A stretch of 37,526 bases of DNA from Rhodocyclaceae bacterium (GTDB lineage Bacteria; Pseudomonadota; Gammaproteobacteria; Burkholderiales; Rhodocyclaceae), in contig JAPUEC010000233.1 of NCBI GenBank assembly GCA_027492775.1, positions 1-37,526 on the forward strand, read 5' to 3'. The notes beneath the pieces were generated by a model that had not been told where the DNA came from, searched no databases, and saw only the letters and a program-made list of their open reading frames with translations. Shown here one piece after another: positions 1 to 9,392 of this stretch (position 1 is its first letter; the number at the start of each line of letters is the position of its first letter). Position numbers and translations under genes: made by a program.

Positions 1-673
1 TTTCGGGTGGCGTCCTTTTTTTCCACTCCGCAATCCGAAGGGTCACGATCTGTTCGGTTGGCAACGTCAGGTCGGTTGCCACGGTCAGACGAGTGGCGGG
101 TTGGCCACTGCGCAGGATGGCGTCGAACATTTGCCGGTTACGATAAGGCGTCTCGATAAAAATCTGCGTCTGCTGCTGCTTTCTCGACTCCGTCTCAAGG
201 CTTATGAGGGTCTTCCGGCGTTCTTCCTCCTTCGCCGGCAGGTAACCCTGGAAGGCGAAGCGCTGGCCGTTGAGGCCGGAGGCCATGAGCGCAAGCAACA
301 GTGAAGAGGGGCCGATAAGCGGGACGACACGGATGCCTTCCTGTTGGGCGAGTGCCACGAGATCGGCGCCGGGATCGGCGACTGCCGGGCAGCCGGCTTC
401 CGAAAGCAATCCGACATCGGCCCCGGATTTGAGTGGCGCCATGAGCCGCGTTAACTCGCTGCTCGGGGTATGTTCATTGAGTTCTTCGAGTTCCAGGGTC
501 TGCAAGGGGTGCTCGGTACCCACTGCCTTGAGGAAGGCGCGTGCGGACTTGGCGTTCTCAACGACGAAATGAGTCAAAGGCCGAATGGCGGCGATAACCG
601 GCGCCGGCAGGACCGCATCGGGCGGAGTGACGCCGAGCGGCACTGGAATCAGGTAAAGGGTACCGGTTTTCAC
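1..673 (-). CDS. SAM-dependent methyltransferase, RsmI/COG0313 family (C-terminus cut by window edge)
   Basis: The 224 visible codons belong to the tetrapyrrole-methylase fold family that includes RsmI, the 16S rRNA C1402 2'-O-methyltransferase. The start reads [14 protein letters not shown], followed by the family signature [12 protein letters not shown] and later [14 protein letters not shown] and FAFQGYLP. These match RsmI's SDAGTP..DPG and GP..ALSAAGL segments, but the N-terminus differs from the usual LYVVATPIGNLGD. I therefore read it as the second COG0313 paralogue often found beside maf rather than true RsmI. The GTG start overlaps the maf stop codon in a GTGA, which supports translational coupling. 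Its substrate is not known from sequence. The last part of the protein lies beyond base 1. Confidence 0.8.
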   Translation of the reverse strand, partial: MKTGTLYLIPVPLGVTPPDAVLPAPVIAAIRPLTHFVVENAKSARAFLKAVGTEHPLQTLELEELNEHTPSSELTRLMAPLKSGADVGLLSEAGCPAVADPGADLVALAQQEGIRVVPLIGPSSLLLALMASGLNGQRFAFQGYLPAKEEERRKTLISLETESRKQQQTQIFIETPYRNRQMFDAILRSGQPATRLTVATDLTLPTEQIVTLRIAEWKKRTPPE

Positions 674-1251
674 AGGATATCGATTCCCGAGGTGCGGAGC
701 ATTTCGCACAGGGCGATCAACGGCAATCCGATCAATGCGTTCGGGTCCTCTCCCTCGATTTTCTGCAACAAGGCGATCCCCAATCCCTCGGATTTTGCTG
801 ACCCGGCGCAGCCATAGGGTTGTTCGCGTTGCAGGTAATTTTCGATTTCGACGGAGCTCAGCGACCGGAATGTCACTAACGTAGGCACGCCGCGCACTTC
901 TGCATGATTACTTTGGCTGTCGAACAGGCAAAGGCCGGTGAAAAAATTGACCGTGCGACCCGAAAGGGTGCGCAGTTGTTCGACTGCACGCGAATGGGAA
1001 CCCGGTTTTCCGAAAATCTGGCCGTCGAAAAAGGCGACTTGATCGCTGCCGATAATGAGCGCGTCGGGATATTCGCTTGCCACGGCCCGTGCCTTGGCCT
1101 CGGAAAGGCGCAAGGCGAGCGATTCAGGCGCTTCACCTGGTAAAGCGATTTCATCGACGCGTGGATCGGCGATTTCAAAAGGCAGGCCGAGGCGGCCCAG
1201 CAGTTCCCGCCGGTAGGGCGAGGTCGAGGCCAGCACAATAGTTTTTTTCAT
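670..1251 (-). CDS. maf: Maf/YceF-type nucleoside triphosphate pyrophosphatase
   Basis: This 193-residue protein has the Maf signature near its N-terminus ([12 protein letters not shown], residues 7-18), followed by the acidic motif [17 protein letters not shown], the catalytic aspartate region. The family hydrolyses non-canonical or methylated nucleoside triphosphates to monophosphates. The YceF subfamily prefers m7GTP, and the neighbouring yceD-rpmF genes match that subfamily's usual context. Length is typical (E. coli YceF is about 194 residues). It is transcribed away from yceD, with the 91-base gap 1252-1342 between them, and is followed directly by the methyltransferase. The ribosome site is weak (CGGAA about 5 bases before ATG). 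Confidence 0.92.
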   Translation of the reverse strand: MKKTIVLASTSPYRRELLGRLGLPFEIADPRVDEIALPGEAPESLALRLSEAKARAVASEYPDALIIGSDQVAFFDGQIFGKPGSHSRAVEQLRTLSGRTVNFFTGLCLFDSQSNHAEVRGVPTLVTFRSLSSVEIENYLQREQPYGCAGSAKSEGLGIALLQKIEGEDPNALIGLPLIALCEMLRTSGIDIL

Positions 1252-1304
1252 TAAATTCCGTCAGGACAATAACTTGAGTACGATACTTGAAGCGGAGCTT
1301 TGTT

Positions 1305-1333
1305 TTGACTTGAAAGCGCAAAAATAATATCAT
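1305..1333 (+). promoter_or_regulatory. Sigma-70-type promoter for yceD-rpmF
   Basis: TTGACT (1305-1310) and TATCAT (1328-1333) are separated by exactly 17 bases, each five of six matches to consensus. The predicted transcription start near 1340 is only about 3 bases before the yceD ATG at 1343, so the mRNA may be nearly leaderless. No Shine-Dalgarno sequence precedes that ATG, which agrees with this. Confidence 0.55.
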
Positions 1334-1342
1334 CCGCCGTTT

Positions 1343-1837
1343 ATGTCGCAACAACTCGCGATCAATGGCTTTGCCTTCGCCAAGGAAAACGGCGTTCTCA
1401 AGGGAACGTTGCCGGTTTCCGACTTGGGGCGCCTTCATGATCTATTGACAGAGGTAACGGGAGAAGTTTTCTTCCGGCTCGAAGGCAGTCTTGGCGGGCA
1501 GGGGCAATCCCAGTTACGGGTTCGGATAAGCGGAAGCGTGCCACTGGCATGCCAGCGCTGCTTGGGATCGGTTCAGTTCGATCTGGAAGTGGACAGCCTC
1601 CTGGTGCTGCTGCCCGAAGGCGTCGAGTTGACGCAGGACGAGTTGGAAGACGATAGCCGGGATTTTCTGCCGGTGGCGGGAACCGTGGATGTGGCGGCCT
1701 TGGTCGAGGATGAAATTCTCCTGGCCTTGCCGGTGGCGCCGCGGCACGAAAAATGTGGCTTGCCCAGTGAGGCCGAAGCCGGTGAACGGATAAATCCGTT
1801 CGCCGCCTTATCCAAGCTGAAAGGCAAGCTGAACTGA
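1343..1837 (+). CDS. yceD: YceD/DUF177 family protein
   Basis: This 164-residue protein belongs to the YceD (DUF177) family, encoded directly before rpmF across many bacteria and linked in published work to 23S rRNA or large-subunit accumulation; the biochemical role is still uncertain. Visible features are the CQRC pair (about residues 73-76, in [10 protein letters not shown]), an acidic middle segment ([12 protein letters not shown]), and a second cysteine in HEKCGLP near the C-terminus, followed by the characteristic ending [10 protein letters not shown]. These cysteines suggest a metal or structural site. The start has no ribosome-binding site and sits almost on the predicted transcription start. 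rpmF follows after 22 bases. Confidence 0.88.
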   Translation: MSQQLAINGFAFAKENGVLKGTLPVSDLGRLHDLLTEVTGEVFFRLEGSLGGQGQSQLRVRISGSVPLACQRCLGSVQFDLEVDSLLVLLPEGVELTQDELEDDSRDFLPVAGTVDVAALVEDEILLALPVAPRHEKCGLPSEAEAGERINPFAALSKLKGKLN

Positions 1838-1859
1838 GTTAATTGATGGAGTTTTAAAG

Positions 1860-2039
1860 ATGGCCGTTCAACAGAACAAGAAGTCCCCCTCCAAGCGCGG
1901 CATGCATCGCGCCCATGATTTCCTGGAAAAGCCCCCGCTGGCCGTTGAGCCGACGACTGGTGAAGTGCATTTGCGCCACCATGTGTCGCCGTCCGGTATC
2001 TACCGCGGCAAGAAGGTCCTGAAGGGCAAAGGCGAGTAA
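1860..2039 (+). CDS. rpmF: 50S ribosomal protein L32
   Basis: A 59-residue reading frame begins [20 protein letters not shown] and ends [14 protein letters not shown], the standard L32 sequence of the 50S subunit. The arrangement MAVQQNK..SKRGMRRSHD, then HLRHH and YRGRKV, is conserved in proteobacteria. It lacks the zinc-ribbon cysteines seen in some other phyla, which is normal for this group. A good ribosome site (GGAG, 1848-1851) lies 8 bases before the ATG. It is cotranscribed with yceD, and a terminator-like hairpin follows, separating this abundant ribosomal product from plsX. Confidence 0.97.
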   Translation: MAVQQNKKSPSKRGMHRAHDFLEKPPLAVEPTTGEVHLRHHVSPSGIYRGKKVLKGKGE

Positions 2040-2050
2040 TTTGCCCAGCT

Positions 2051-2093
2051 AAGGCAGGCGCCCCGGTTGTTCCGGGAGTCTGCCTTTTCTTTT
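2051..2093 (+). terminator. Intrinsic terminator or attenuator between rpmF and plsX
   Basis: AAGGCAG pairs with CTGCCTT and CCCGG pairs with CCGGG around a TTGTT loop, with a small internal loop between the two helices. A T-rich run (TTTTCTTTT) follows. The hairpin ends 4 bases before the plsX ATG, so it would reduce read-through from rpmF into plsX. The plsX start has no usable Shine-Dalgarno sequence outside the structure. Confidence 0.7.
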
Positions 2094-2096
2094 GCC

Positions 2097-3122
2097 ATGA
2101 ATATTCGCATCGCCATTGATTGTATGGGCGGGGATCACGGGCCTTCGGTCACGGTTCCGGCTGCCTGCAGGTTTCTCGACAACCATCGGGAAGTGTCGCT
2201 CATTCTGGTTGGACAACAAGAGCATATCGCCGCCCAGCTTTCGGGAAATCCATATGGCGAACGCTTGCGTGTCGTGCATGCGAGCGAAGTCGTCGGCATG
2301 GATGAGTCGCCATCCCTGGCGCTGAAAAACAAGAAAAACTCGTCCATGCGCATCGCCCTCAACCTGGTCAAGCAGGGTGAAGCCGAAGCTTGTGTATCGG
2401 CCGGCAATACCGGGGCGCTGATGGCGATGTCGCGGTTCGTCCTCAAGATGCTGCCGGGCATTGATCGCCCTGCCATCTGCCCCCAGTTGCCGACCATGCA
2501 CGGACATGTCCATATGCTCGACCTCGGCGCTAACGTCGATTGCACGGCCGAGCATTTGCTCCAGTTTGGCATCATGGGCGCGATGCTGGTGTCGGCGGTG
2601 GATCACAAGGAAAGGCCGACGGTCGGCCTGCTCAACATCGGCGAGGAAGACATCAAGGGGAACGAGGTCGTCAAGGCAGCGGCCGACCTGATGAAGGCGT
2701 CGGATCTCAACTTCATCGGCAATGTCGAAGGCGATGGCATTTTTCAGGGCGAGGCTGACGTGGTGGTTTGCGATGGTTTTGTCGGTAATGTCGCGCTGAA
2801 GGCGTCCGAGGGGGTTGTTCGCATGCTGGCGCATTTTCTGCGGCAAGAATTCCGGCGCAATTTGTTCACTATGTTGGTGGCCTTGATCGCCATGCCAGTA
2901 TTGAAACATTTCAAGAAGAGGGTCGATCCCGGCCACTACAATGGCGCCATTCTTCTTGGCCTCAAGGGGATCTCCGTCAAGAGCCACGGCTCTGCGGATA
3001 TTCCGTCATTCGGCAAGGCGATCGAGCGCGCTTTCGAAGCCGTCAGCAATCGCGTCGTCGAGCGTATCGCCGACCGCATCCATCGAATGAACCCTGCACC
3101 TACTTGCGAGGAGTCAGCGTGA
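2097..3122 (+). CDS. plsX: Phosphate acyltransferase PlsX
   Basis: The 341-residue protein begins [16 protein letters not shown], the PlsX hallmark, and continues with [32 protein letters not shown] and [15 protein letters not shown], all conserved in the family. PlsX converts acyl-ACP and phosphate into acyl-phosphate, which PlsY uses to acylate glycerol-3-phosphate. It thus links fatty-acid synthesis to phospholipid synthesis at the inner membrane. I chose the ATG at 2097 because the protein then matches the family N-terminus; an upstream TTG in frame would start inside the terminator hairpin. The stop overlaps the fabH start (GTGA). Confidence 0.97.
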   Translation: MNIRIAIDCMGGDHGPSVTVPAACRFLDNHREVSLILVGQQEHIAAQLSGNPYGERLRVVHASEVVGMDESPSLALKNKKNSSMRIALNLVKQGEAEACVSAGNTGALMAMSRFVLKMLPGIDRPAICPQLPTMHGHVHMLDLGANVDCTAEHLLQFGIMGAMLVSAVDHKERPTVGLLNIGEEDIKGNEVVKAAADLMKASDLNFIGNVEGDGIFQGEADVVVCDGFVGNVALKASEGVVRMLAHFLRQEFRRNLFTMLVALIAMPVLKHFKKRVDPGHYNGAILLGLKGISVKSHGSADIPSFGKAIERAFEAVSNRVVERIADRIHRMNPAPTCEESA

Positions 3123-4081
3123 CATCTGCCCGAATTTCCGGGGTCGGCAGCTATTTGCCGGGAAATCCGATAACGAACAACGATCTGGCTGCGCGTGGCA
3201 TTGAAACGAACGATGAGTGGATCGTGACCCGTACCGGGATACGTAGCCGTTATCTGGCAGCGGAAGGCACGACCGCCAGCGATTTAGGGCATGAGGCGGC
3301 TCAGCGGGCACTGACGATGGCGGGAGTGAACGCTGATGAGTTGGACCTCATCGTTGTTGCCACTTCAACGCCGGATTTCGTGTTTCCAAGCACCGCTTGT
3401 CTTCTGCAAGCGAAGCTTGGCAATAAAGGAGCGGCGGCGTTCGATGTGCAGGCCGTCTGCGCCGGTTTTATCTACGCGCTTTCAATCGCAGAAAAGTTCA
3501 TTCGTTCAGGCAGCCACAAGAAAGCGCTCGTGGTGGGTGTCGATGTCTTTTCGCGCATTCTTGACTGGAAGGACCGCGGAACCTGTGTACTCTTTGGTGA
3601 CGGTGCCGGTGCCGTGGTGCTCGAGGCCACCGACCAGCCCGGAATTCTCGCCACCGCCATGCATGCCGACGGCAGCCAGAACGGCATTCTCAACGTTCCC
3701 GGCCAGGTTTGCGGCGGGCAGGTTACCGGCGATCCTTTCCTGCGCATGGATGGGCAGGCGGTCTTCAAGTTCGCCGTCCGGGTTCTGGCCGAGGTTGCGG
3801 AAGAAGTTTGTGCCGCTGCGGGGATCGCCAGCGCTCAGGTCGATTGGCTGATTCCGCATCAGGCCAACATCCGTATCATCGAGGCGACCGGAAAAAAATT
3901 GGGAATCGGTCCCGAGCGCGTCGTGGTTACTGTGGACCGTCACGGCAATACGTCGGGAGCTTCCGTGCCGTTGGCGCTGGACGAGGCCGTACGCGCCGGG
4001 CGGATCAAAAGAGGTCAAAAGGTCGTGCTTGAGGGCGTTGGCGGCGGTTTCACATGGGGCGCCGCGCTGCTGGAATTCTAA
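3119..4081 (+). CDS. fabH: 3-oxoacyl-ACP synthase III (KASIII)
   Basis: FabH starts fatty-acid synthesis by condensing acetyl-CoA with malonyl-ACP. In this 320-residue protein the catalytic triad is visible: Cys114 in VQAVCAGF, His247 in IPHQANIR and Asn277 in HGNTSGAS. The GTG at 3119 is chosen because GAGGAG (3108-3113) sits 5 bases upstream, the stop of plsX overlaps it (GTGA), and the protein then starts [14 protein letters not shown] like other FabH proteins. An in-frame start at 3104 would add five residues without support. fabD follows 18 bases later. Confidence 0.97.
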   Translation: MTSARISGVGSYLPGNPITNNDLAARGIETNDEWIVTRTGIRSRYLAAEGTTASDLGHEAAQRALTMAGVNADELDLIVVATSTPDFVFPSTACLLQAKLGNKGAAAFDVQAVCAGFIYALSIAEKFIRSGSHKKALVVGVDVFSRILDWKDRGTCVLFGDGAGAVVLEATDQPGILATAMHADGSQNGILNVPGQVCGGQVTGDPFLRMDGQAVFKFAVRVLAEVAEEVCAAAGIASAQVDWLIPHQANIRIIEATGKKLGIGPERVVVTVDRHGNTSGASVPLALDEAVRAGRIKRGQKVVLEGVGGGFTWGAALLEF

Positions 4082-4099
4082 AAAAAGGGGGGATGGGTC

Positions 4100-5023
4100 A
4101 TGTTTGCATTCGTTTTTCCGGGCCAGGGCTCGCAGAGCGTCGGCATGATGGCGGCCTATGGCGACGCCGCAGTGGTGCGCTCGACATTCGATGCCGCTTC
4201 GCAATCGCTGGGTCAGGATCTTTGGCAACTGGTGGCCGAAGGACCGGCGGAAGCATTGGCGCAGACGGTCAATACCCAACCGGTGATGTTGACTGCCGCG
4301 ATCGCGGCGTGGCGCCTCTGGCTCGACAAAGGCGGGAAAATGCCGCGCGTATTCGCGGGGCACAGCCTGGGTGAATATTCGGCGCTCGTCGCCGGCGGTG
4401 TCATTCCGTTCGAGGATGCCGTTCCCCTCGTGCGTTTGCGCGCAGCCGCCATGCAGGAAGCGGTACCGCTGGGAACCGGTGGCATGGCCGCGATCATGGG
4501 GCTGGATAATGACGCACTAATTGCAGCGTGCATGGAAGTGGCGCAGGGCGAGGTTGTCGAAGCCGTCAATTTCAACGCAGCTGGCCAAACCGTCATTGCC
4601 GGCCACAAGACGGCGGTCGAGCGTGCCATGGCTGCTTGCAAGGCTCGCGGCGCGAAACTGGTGAAGGCATTGCCGGTTTCCGCACCATTTCATTCCTCGT
4701 TGATTCGACCGGCGGCTGAAAAGCTGGCGAACCGATTGGCCGAACTGGAGTTCAAGGCGCCGTCGGTTCCGGTGATCAATAATGTAGACGTCGCCATGGA
4801 AACCGACCCCTCCCGGATCAAGGACGCGTTGGTGCGGCAGGCTTACAACCCCGTGCGCTGGGTAGAGACCATACAAAAAATGGCGGTTATGGGCGTGACG
4901 ACGGTGGTCGAGTGCGGTCCCGGCAAGGTTCTGGCTGGACTGACCAAGCGTTGCGCCGATGGCGTCAGTGGTATTGCGCTGGCCGATGCCGGCGCGATCG
5001 AATCCAACCTCAACCTGGAGTAA
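4100..5023 (+). CDS. fabD: Malonyl-CoA:ACP transacylase
   Basis: FabD transfers malonyl groups from CoA to ACP, supplying every elongation cycle. The 307-residue protein shows FPGQGSQSVGM at the N-terminus, the nucleophile Ser89 in GHSLGEYSA, the substrate arginine in the following VRLRAAAMQ segment, and catalytic His198 in SAPFHSS. A strong purine-rich ribosome site (GGGGGG near 4086-4091) precedes the ATG. It lies between fabH and fabG with 18- and 3-base gaps, as expected for one transcript. Length matches E. coli FabD (309). Confidence 0.97.
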   Translation: MFAFVFPGQGSQSVGMMAAYGDAAVVRSTFDAASQSLGQDLWQLVAEGPAEALAQTVNTQPVMLTAAIAAWRLWLDKGGKMPRVFAGHSLGEYSALVAGGVIPFEDAVPLVRLRAAAMQEAVPLGTGGMAAIMGLDNDALIAACMEVAQGEVVEAVNFNAAGQTVIAGHKTAVERAMAACKARGAKLVKALPVSAPFHSSLIRPAAEKLANRLAELEFKAPSVPVINNVDVAMETDPSRIKDALVRQAYNPVRWVETIQKMAVMGVTTVVECGPGKVLAGLTKRCADGVSGIALADAGAIESNLNLE

Positions 5024-5026
5024 ACC

Positions 5027-5767
5027 ATGCTGCAAGGACAGGTCGCTCTCATCACCGGCGCACCACAGGGCATTGGGCGAGCCATTGCCCTCGAACTCGG
5101 CCGTCACGGCGCCACGATCATTGGTACCGCCATGGATGAAGCCGGTGCGGAACAAATCTCGGCCTATCTCGTCGAAAACGCAATGACCGGCCGCGGCGTC
5201 GTCATGGACGTCCGCGATGCGGCGCAGGTCGATGCGGTGGTCGGCGGCCTCGACAAGGAATTTGGGAATGTTTCCATTCTCGTCAACAACGCAGGGATCA
5301 CCCGTGACAATCTCGCCATGCGCATGAAGGACGAGGAATGGGATGCGGTCATGGAGACCAACCTGAAGGCCGTCTTCCGTATGTCCCGCGCGGTAATGCG
5401 CGGCATGATGAAGGCGCGTAGCGGCCGTATCATCAATATTACTTCCGTGGTTGGCCATGCCGGCAATGCCGGGCAGGCCAACTACTGTGCTTCCAAGGCT
5501 GGCGTGGGCGGTATGAGTCGGGCTCTGGCCCGTGAGCTCGGACCGCGCAACGTCACTGTCAACTGCGTGGCGCCTGGCTTTATCGATACCGCGATGACCA
5601 AGGCACTGGAAGACAAGCACCGCGATGCGATGCTGGCGTCGATCCCGTTGGGGCGCGCCGGCACGCCCGAGGACGTGGCAGCAGCGGTCGCCTTTTTGGC
5701 GTCGCCTGCTGCTGCTTATGTTACCGGCAACACCATTCATGTGAATGGTGGTATGTACATGGATTGA
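5027..5767 (+). CDS. fabG: 3-oxoacyl-ACP reductase
   Basis: FabG is the NADPH-dependent reductase of the fatty-acid elongation cycle, a short-chain dehydrogenase of 246 residues. Visible elements are the nucleotide-binding turn ITGAPQGIGRAIA, NNAGITRDN, the catalytic serine in NITSVVGHAGN, and the YCASK tyrosine/lysine pair. The C-terminus reads VTGNTIHVNGGMYMD, as in canonical FabG. The TGxxxGIG turn carries AP where many family members have AS, a minor difference. It sits between fabD and acpP. The SDR family is large, but the operon position makes the FabG call secure. Confidence 0.96.
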   Translation: MLQGQVALITGAPQGIGRAIALELGRHGATIIGTAMDEAGAEQISAYLVENAMTGRGVVMDVRDAAQVDAVVGGLDKEFGNVSILVNNAGITRDNLAMRMKDEEWDAVMETNLKAVFRMSRAVMRGMMKARSGRIINITSVVGHAGNAGQANYCASKAGVGGMSRALARELGPRNVTVNCVAPGFIDTAMTKALEDKHRDAMLASIPLGRAGTPEDVAAAVAFLASPAAAYVTGNTIHVNGGMYMD

Positions 5768-5787
5768 TTTCCGAAGTAGCCGGCTTT

Positions 5788-5796
5788 TGGTAAAAT
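5788..5796 (+). promoter_or_regulatory. Possible extended -10 promoter for acpP
   Basis: TGGTAAAAT fits the extended -10 form TGnTATAAT. No good -35 lies at 16-18 bases, as expected for that class. The start would fall near 5803, giving a leader of about 36 bases that includes the strong GGGAAGGAG ribosome site (5822-5830). An extra promoter would make sense because ACP is needed in far larger amounts than the enzymes around it. Confidence 0.35.
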
Positions 5797-5838
5797 CCCG
5801 TTGTTTTTTCATATCCCAAAAGGGAAGGAGCTTAGTCA

Positions 5839-6075
5839 ATGGATAACATCATTGAGCGTGTCAGGAAAATCGTCGCCGAACAGCTCGGCGTGAACGAAGC
5901 GGATATCAAGAATGAGTCTTCGTTTGTCGACGATCTGGGCGCAGATTCGCTGGACACGGTCGAACTCGTGATGGCGCTTGAAGAGGAATTCGAATGCGAA
6001 ATTCCCGATGAAGAAGCCGAAAAAATCACGACGGTTCAGCAGGCGATCGACTATATCGTTGCCAGCAAGAAGTAA
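5839..6075 (+). CDS. acpP: Acyl carrier protein
   Basis: This 78-residue acidic protein carries the growing acyl chain on a 4'-phosphopantetheine attached to Ser37 in the motif [10 protein letters not shown]. The sequence ([17 protein letters not shown] ... VQQAIDYIV) is almost identical to textbook ACP. The modifying enzyme AcpS is encoded at 18357. An excellent ribosome site precedes the ATG by about 8 bases. A 14-bp hairpin lies just after the stop, probably protecting or separating the acpP message from fabF. Confidence 0.98.
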   Translation: MDNIIERVRKIVAEQLGVNEADIKNESSFVDDLGADSLDTVELVMALEEEFECEIPDEEAEKITTVQQAIDYIVASKK

Positions 6076-6093
6076 TCCATTTTCCCGGTTTTC

Positions 6094-6126
6094 TGCCAAG
6101 GCCGGCCTTTGCGGCCGGCCTTGGCA
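6094..6126 (+). other. Perfect 14-bp hairpin between acpP and fabF
   Basis: TGCCAAGGCCGGCC and GGCCGGCCTTGGCA are exact reverse complements around a TTTGC loop. No T-run follows (the next bases are TGTCCACC), so a simple intrinsic terminator is unlikely. It more probably acts as an RNA stability or processing element at the 3' end of acpP mRNA. The fabF ribosome site (GGAG, 6138-6141) lies downstream and free of it. Confidence 0.75.
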
Positions 6127-6147
6127 TGTCCACCATCGGAGTCTATC

Positions 6148-7386
6148 GTGGCACGTCGCAGAGTAGTCATCACCGGCTTGGGGATTGTTTCTCCGGTCGG
6201 AAACACCGTCGAAGAGGCTTGGCAAAATATCGTCGCCGGCCAATCTGGCATTGCTCCCATCACCCGCTTCGACGTTTCGACGTTCCCGGTGCAATTCGGC
6301 GGAGAGGTCAAGAACTTTGATATCGGCACCTACCTTTCACCCAAGGATGCGCGTCGGATGGATGCCTTCATCCATTATGGCCTCGCAGCCGGCATCCAGG
6401 CGGTGCGTGACGCCGGGTTGGGCGAGAACGCCGCTGATGCGGAACGTATTGGCGTGTGTATCGGTTCGGGCATCGGCGGCCTGCCGCTGATCGAAACGAC
6501 CAAGGACGACTACACCGCCGGTGGTGCCCGGAAGATATCGCCGTTCTTCGTGCCGGGATCGATCATCAATATGATTTCCGGCAATTTGTCGATCATGTAC
6601 GGTTTCAAGGGTCCCAACATCGCGCTGGTGACGGCTTGCACGACCGGCACTCATTCGGTCGGCGAGGCGTCGCGCATCATCGAGTATGGCGATGCTGACG
6701 TGATGATCGCAGGTGGCGCTGAAGGCACTTTGTCACCGCTGGGTCTGGGCGGCTTTTGCGCCGCACGTGCGCTCTCGACCCGCAACGACGATCCGCAAAC
6801 CGCCAGCCGGCCCTGGGACAAGGATCGGGATGGCTTCGTCCTCGGTGAAGGCGCTGGCGTGCTGGTGCTGGAAGAATACGAGCATGCCAAGGCGCGCGGC
6901 GCCAAGATCTACGCCGAAATCGGCGGCTATGGGATGAGTGCGGACGCCTTCCACATGACCCAGCCTTCCGAAGATGGCGATGGCGCCCGTCGCTGCATGA
7001 TCGCAGCGATCAAGAATGCCGGGCTGACGCCTTCGGATATTCAATACGTCAACGCCCACGGCACTTCTACGCCGCTCGGCGACGTGGCCGAAACGATGGC
7101 GGTCAAGGGTGCGTTTGGCGATGCGGTCAAGAATATGGTCGTGAATTCCACCAAGTCGATGACCGGGCACTTGCTCGGCGCCGCGGGTGGGATCGAGGCG
7201 GTATTTACCACGCTCGCCATTCATCACCAGATTTCACCGCCGACCATCAACATCTTCAACCAGGATGAGCGCTGCGATCTCGATTACTGCGCGAACAAGG
7301 CCCGTCCGATGAAGATCGATGCCGCCCTGTCGAATTCGTTTGGCTTTGGCGGTACCAACGGCACAGTCCTGTTCAAGCGCGTTTAA
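6148..7386 (+). CDS. fabF: 3-oxoacyl-ACP synthase II (KASII)
   Basis: FabF is the elongating condensing enzyme of fatty-acid synthesis. With the GTG start at 6148 the product has 412 residues, and the catalytic residues fall at Cys164 (VTACTTGTHS), His304 (NAHGTSTPLGD) and His341 (KSMTGHLLGAAGG), one off E. coli FabF numbering. GGAG at 6138-6141 is 6 bases before this GTG, and the protein then begins VARRRVVITGLGIVSP as in the family. A longer in-frame start at 6109 would read through the hairpin and is unlikely. ygfX follows within 22 bases. Confidence 0.97.
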   Translation: MARRRVVITGLGIVSPVGNTVEEAWQNIVAGQSGIAPITRFDVSTFPVQFGGEVKNFDIGTYLSPKDARRMDAFIHYGLAAGIQAVRDAGLGENAADAERIGVCIGSGIGGLPLIETTKDDYTAGGARKISPFFVPGSIINMISGNLSIMYGFKGPNIALVTACTTGTHSVGEASRIIEYGDADVMIAGGAEGTLSPLGLGGFCAARALSTRNDDPQTASRPWDKDRDGFVLGEGAGVLVLEEYEHAKARGAKIYAEIGGYGMSADAFHMTQPSEDGDGARRCMIAAIKNAGLTPSDIQYVNAHGTSTPLGDVAETMAVKGAFGDAVKNMVVNSTKSMTGHLLGAAGGIEAVFTTLAIHHQISPPTINIFNQDERCDLDYCANKARPMKIDAALSNSFGFGGTNGTVLFKRV

Positions 7387-7408
7387 GCCGGAAAAAACGG
7401 AGAGAGCG

Positions 7409-7846
7409 GTGCAGTTCCCGATCACCATCGGGCTGCGCCGCTCCTTTTTTTTAGCCGGCGGGGCAATCCTTGTTCACGCCCTGGCTTTGCTGGCGATATG
7501 GGTCCCGGCGTGGACGATCGCCATCACCATTGCTGGATACGGCTTCATCGTTGTATCGGCACTTTGGAGCGTGCGCCAATGGATGTCACAGGAAGTCGCC
7601 TTAAGGCTGTTGGCTGATGGCCGCCTGGAATGCCGATTTTCCGGTGACGAGGTGTTTTTACCGGCAGAACTTGCAGCGCCGGCCACCGTGCATCCCTGGA
7701 TGACGGTCATTCATGTCAAGACCTCGAACCGGAAAATGACCATCGTCGCGATGCCGGACAGCGGGCGCGCGGACGAACTTCGTCAGCTCAGGATTTGGCT
7801 GCGCTGGCGCGCGGAATTCAAGGCTGACGGCGGCCGCGAAGAATAG
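7409..7846 (+). CDS. YgfX-like inner-membrane protein
   Basis: This 145-residue protein has two hydrophobic helices at the N-terminus (about residues 11-28 and 30-45) followed by a soluble C-terminal region. The segment [10 protein letters not shown] and the later [15 protein letters not shown] resemble E. coli YgfX (RLLMDGRL; DSMDEAEWRDLRRIL), a membrane protein studied in connection with SdhE and cell division (also called CptA). The identification rests on remembered similarity, so I leave the symbol blank. The GTG at 7409 has GGAGAGAG just upstream. Its last 29 bases overlap the end of nadB on the other strand, and it is probably cotranscribed with fabF. Confidence 0.65.
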   Translation: MQFPITIGLRRSFFLAGGAILVHALALLAIWVPAWTIAITIAGYGFIVVSALWSVRQWMSQEVALRLLADGRLECRFSGDEVFLPAELAAPATVHPWMTVIHVKTSNRKMTIVAMPDSGRADELRQLRIWLRWRAEFKADGGREE

Positions 7847-9392
7847 TGTTGCGCGGAGTTTTGCCGGTTTCCGGATAGTCGTCGCTGAAATGCAGGCCGC
7901 GGCTTTCGCGTCGGCGCATGGCGCAGCGGACGATGAGGTCCGCGGTGACGACAAGGTTGCGCAATTCGATCAAGTCGTAACTGACCCGGAAGCTCGCATA
8001 GAACTCCTCAATCTCCCGCATGAGCAAGCGGATGCGATGCTGGGCGCGCTTGAGGCGCTTGTTGGTGCGGACGATGCCGACATAGCTCCACATGAAGCGA
8101 CGCAACTCATCCCAGTTATGGGAAATCACCACTTCCTCATCGGCATCGGTGACCCGGCTTTCGTCCCATTTTGGCAAATCCGGAATCTTGATTGGCGCTG
8201 CCGCGAGGATGTCCTTGGCTGCCGCCTCGGAAAACACCAGGCATTCGAGCAGCGAGTTGGACGCCAGGCGGTTGGCGCCGTGCAGCCCGGTGCAGGATGC
8301 CTCACCGCTGACGTAGAGTCCCGGAAGGTCAGTACGTCCCCGCAGGTCGGTCATGATTCCGCCGCAGGTGTAGTGCGCGGCGGGCACGACAGGAATCGGC
8401 TCGCGCGTGATGTCGATGCCGAGATCGAGGCAGCGGGCGTAGATGTTCGGGAAGTGGGCACGGATGAAATCGGCGCCCTTGTGCGAGATGTCGAGAAAAA
8501 CGCAATCCAGGCCGCGCTTTTTCATTTCCGAGTCGATGGCGCGGGCGACGATGTCGCGCGGCGCCAACTCGCCCCGCGGGTCATACTCCGGCATGAAACG
8601 GGTGCCGTCCGGAAGTTGCAGCAAACCACCTTCGCCACGAACCGCCTCGGAGATCAGGAAGGATTTGGCTTGAGGATGGTAGAGGCAGGTCGGATGGAAC
8701 TGGATAAACTCCATATTCGCAACCCGGCAGCCCGCCCGCCAAGCCATGGCCATTCCGTCGCCGGTGGAGGTGTCGGGATTGGTGGTGTAAAGATAGACCT
8801 TGCCCGCGCCCCCGGTGGCGATGATGGTGTTGGGCGCGCCGACCGTCAGGACGTGTTTTTTGACGTTGTCGAAGAAATAGGCGCCATAGCAGCGATTCTC
8901 CGGTAATCCGAGTTTGCTGCCGGTGATCAGGTCGATCGCGATGTGGTGTTCCAGCACCGTGATGTTGGGATGCGCCCGCACGCGGCGCGTCAGCGTTTCC
9001 TGGACCGCCATTCCCGTCGCGTCGGCGACGTGGATGACACGGCGGGCGCTGTGACCGCCTTCTCGCGTCAAATGGTAGCCGGTATCGTCGCGGGTGAAGG
9101 CGACGCCTTGCTCAATCAGCCAGTCGATGGCCCGTCGGCTGTTTTCGACGACGAAGCGAGTTGCCTTCGGATCGTTGAGATAGGCGCCGGCGATAAACGT
9201 GTCGTTGATATGGGCTTCGACCGAATCCTTGAGGTCGATCACGGCAGCGATGCCGCCCTGCGCCCATGAGGATGCGCTCTCTTCCAGGCCGCGCTTGGCA
9301 ATCAGCGCAACCCGGCAGTGGTCCGCCAGCCGTAGTGCCGCTGACTGGCCCGCAAGTCCGCTGCCAATGATAAGAACGTCGAAATGTTGCAC
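7818..9392 (-). CDS. nadB: L-aspartate oxidase
   Basis: NadB oxidises L-aspartate to iminoaspartate with FAD, the first step of de novo NAD synthesis. The 524-residue protein has the Rossmann FAD motif [20 protein letters not shown], then [46 protein letters not shown] and [15 protein letters not shown], all matching E. coli NadB through the C-terminal [13 protein letters not shown] prefer the GTG at 9392 ([12 protein letters not shown]); an in-frame ATG at 9455 would add 21 residues of unlikely composition. nadA and nadC are not in this window. It is divergent from rpoE. Confidence 0.96.
   Translation of the reverse strand: MQHFDVLIIGSGLAGQSAALRLADHCRVALIAKRGLEESASSWAQGGIAAVIDLKDSVEAHINDTFIAGAYLNDPKATRFVVENSRRAIDWLIEQGVAFTRDDTGYHLTREGGHSARRVIHVADATGMAVQETLTRRVRAHPNITVLEHHIAIDLITGSKLGLPENRCYGAYFFDNVKKHVLTVGAPNTIIATGGAGKVYLYTTNPDTSTGDGMAMAWRAGCRVANMEFIQFHPTCLYHPQAKSFLISEAVRGEGGLLQLPDGTRFMPEYDPRGELAPRDIVARAIDSEMKKRGLDCVFLDISHKGADFIRAHFPNIYARCLDLGIDITREPIPVVPAAHYTCGGIMTDLRGRTDLPGLYVSGEASCTGLHGANRLASNSLLECLVFSEAAAKDILAAAPIKIPDLPKWDESRVTDADEEVVISHNWDELRRFMWSYVGIVRTNKRLKRAQHRIRLLMREIEEFYASFRVSYDLIELRNLVVTADLIVRCAMRRRESRGLHFSDDYPETGKTPRNTILRGRRQP

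Noticed and set aside
1860..2039. Absence of zinc-binding cysteines in L32 as a sign of an unusual ribosome
   Set aside because: Proteobacterial L32 normally lacks the four-cysteine zinc site, so this is expected.
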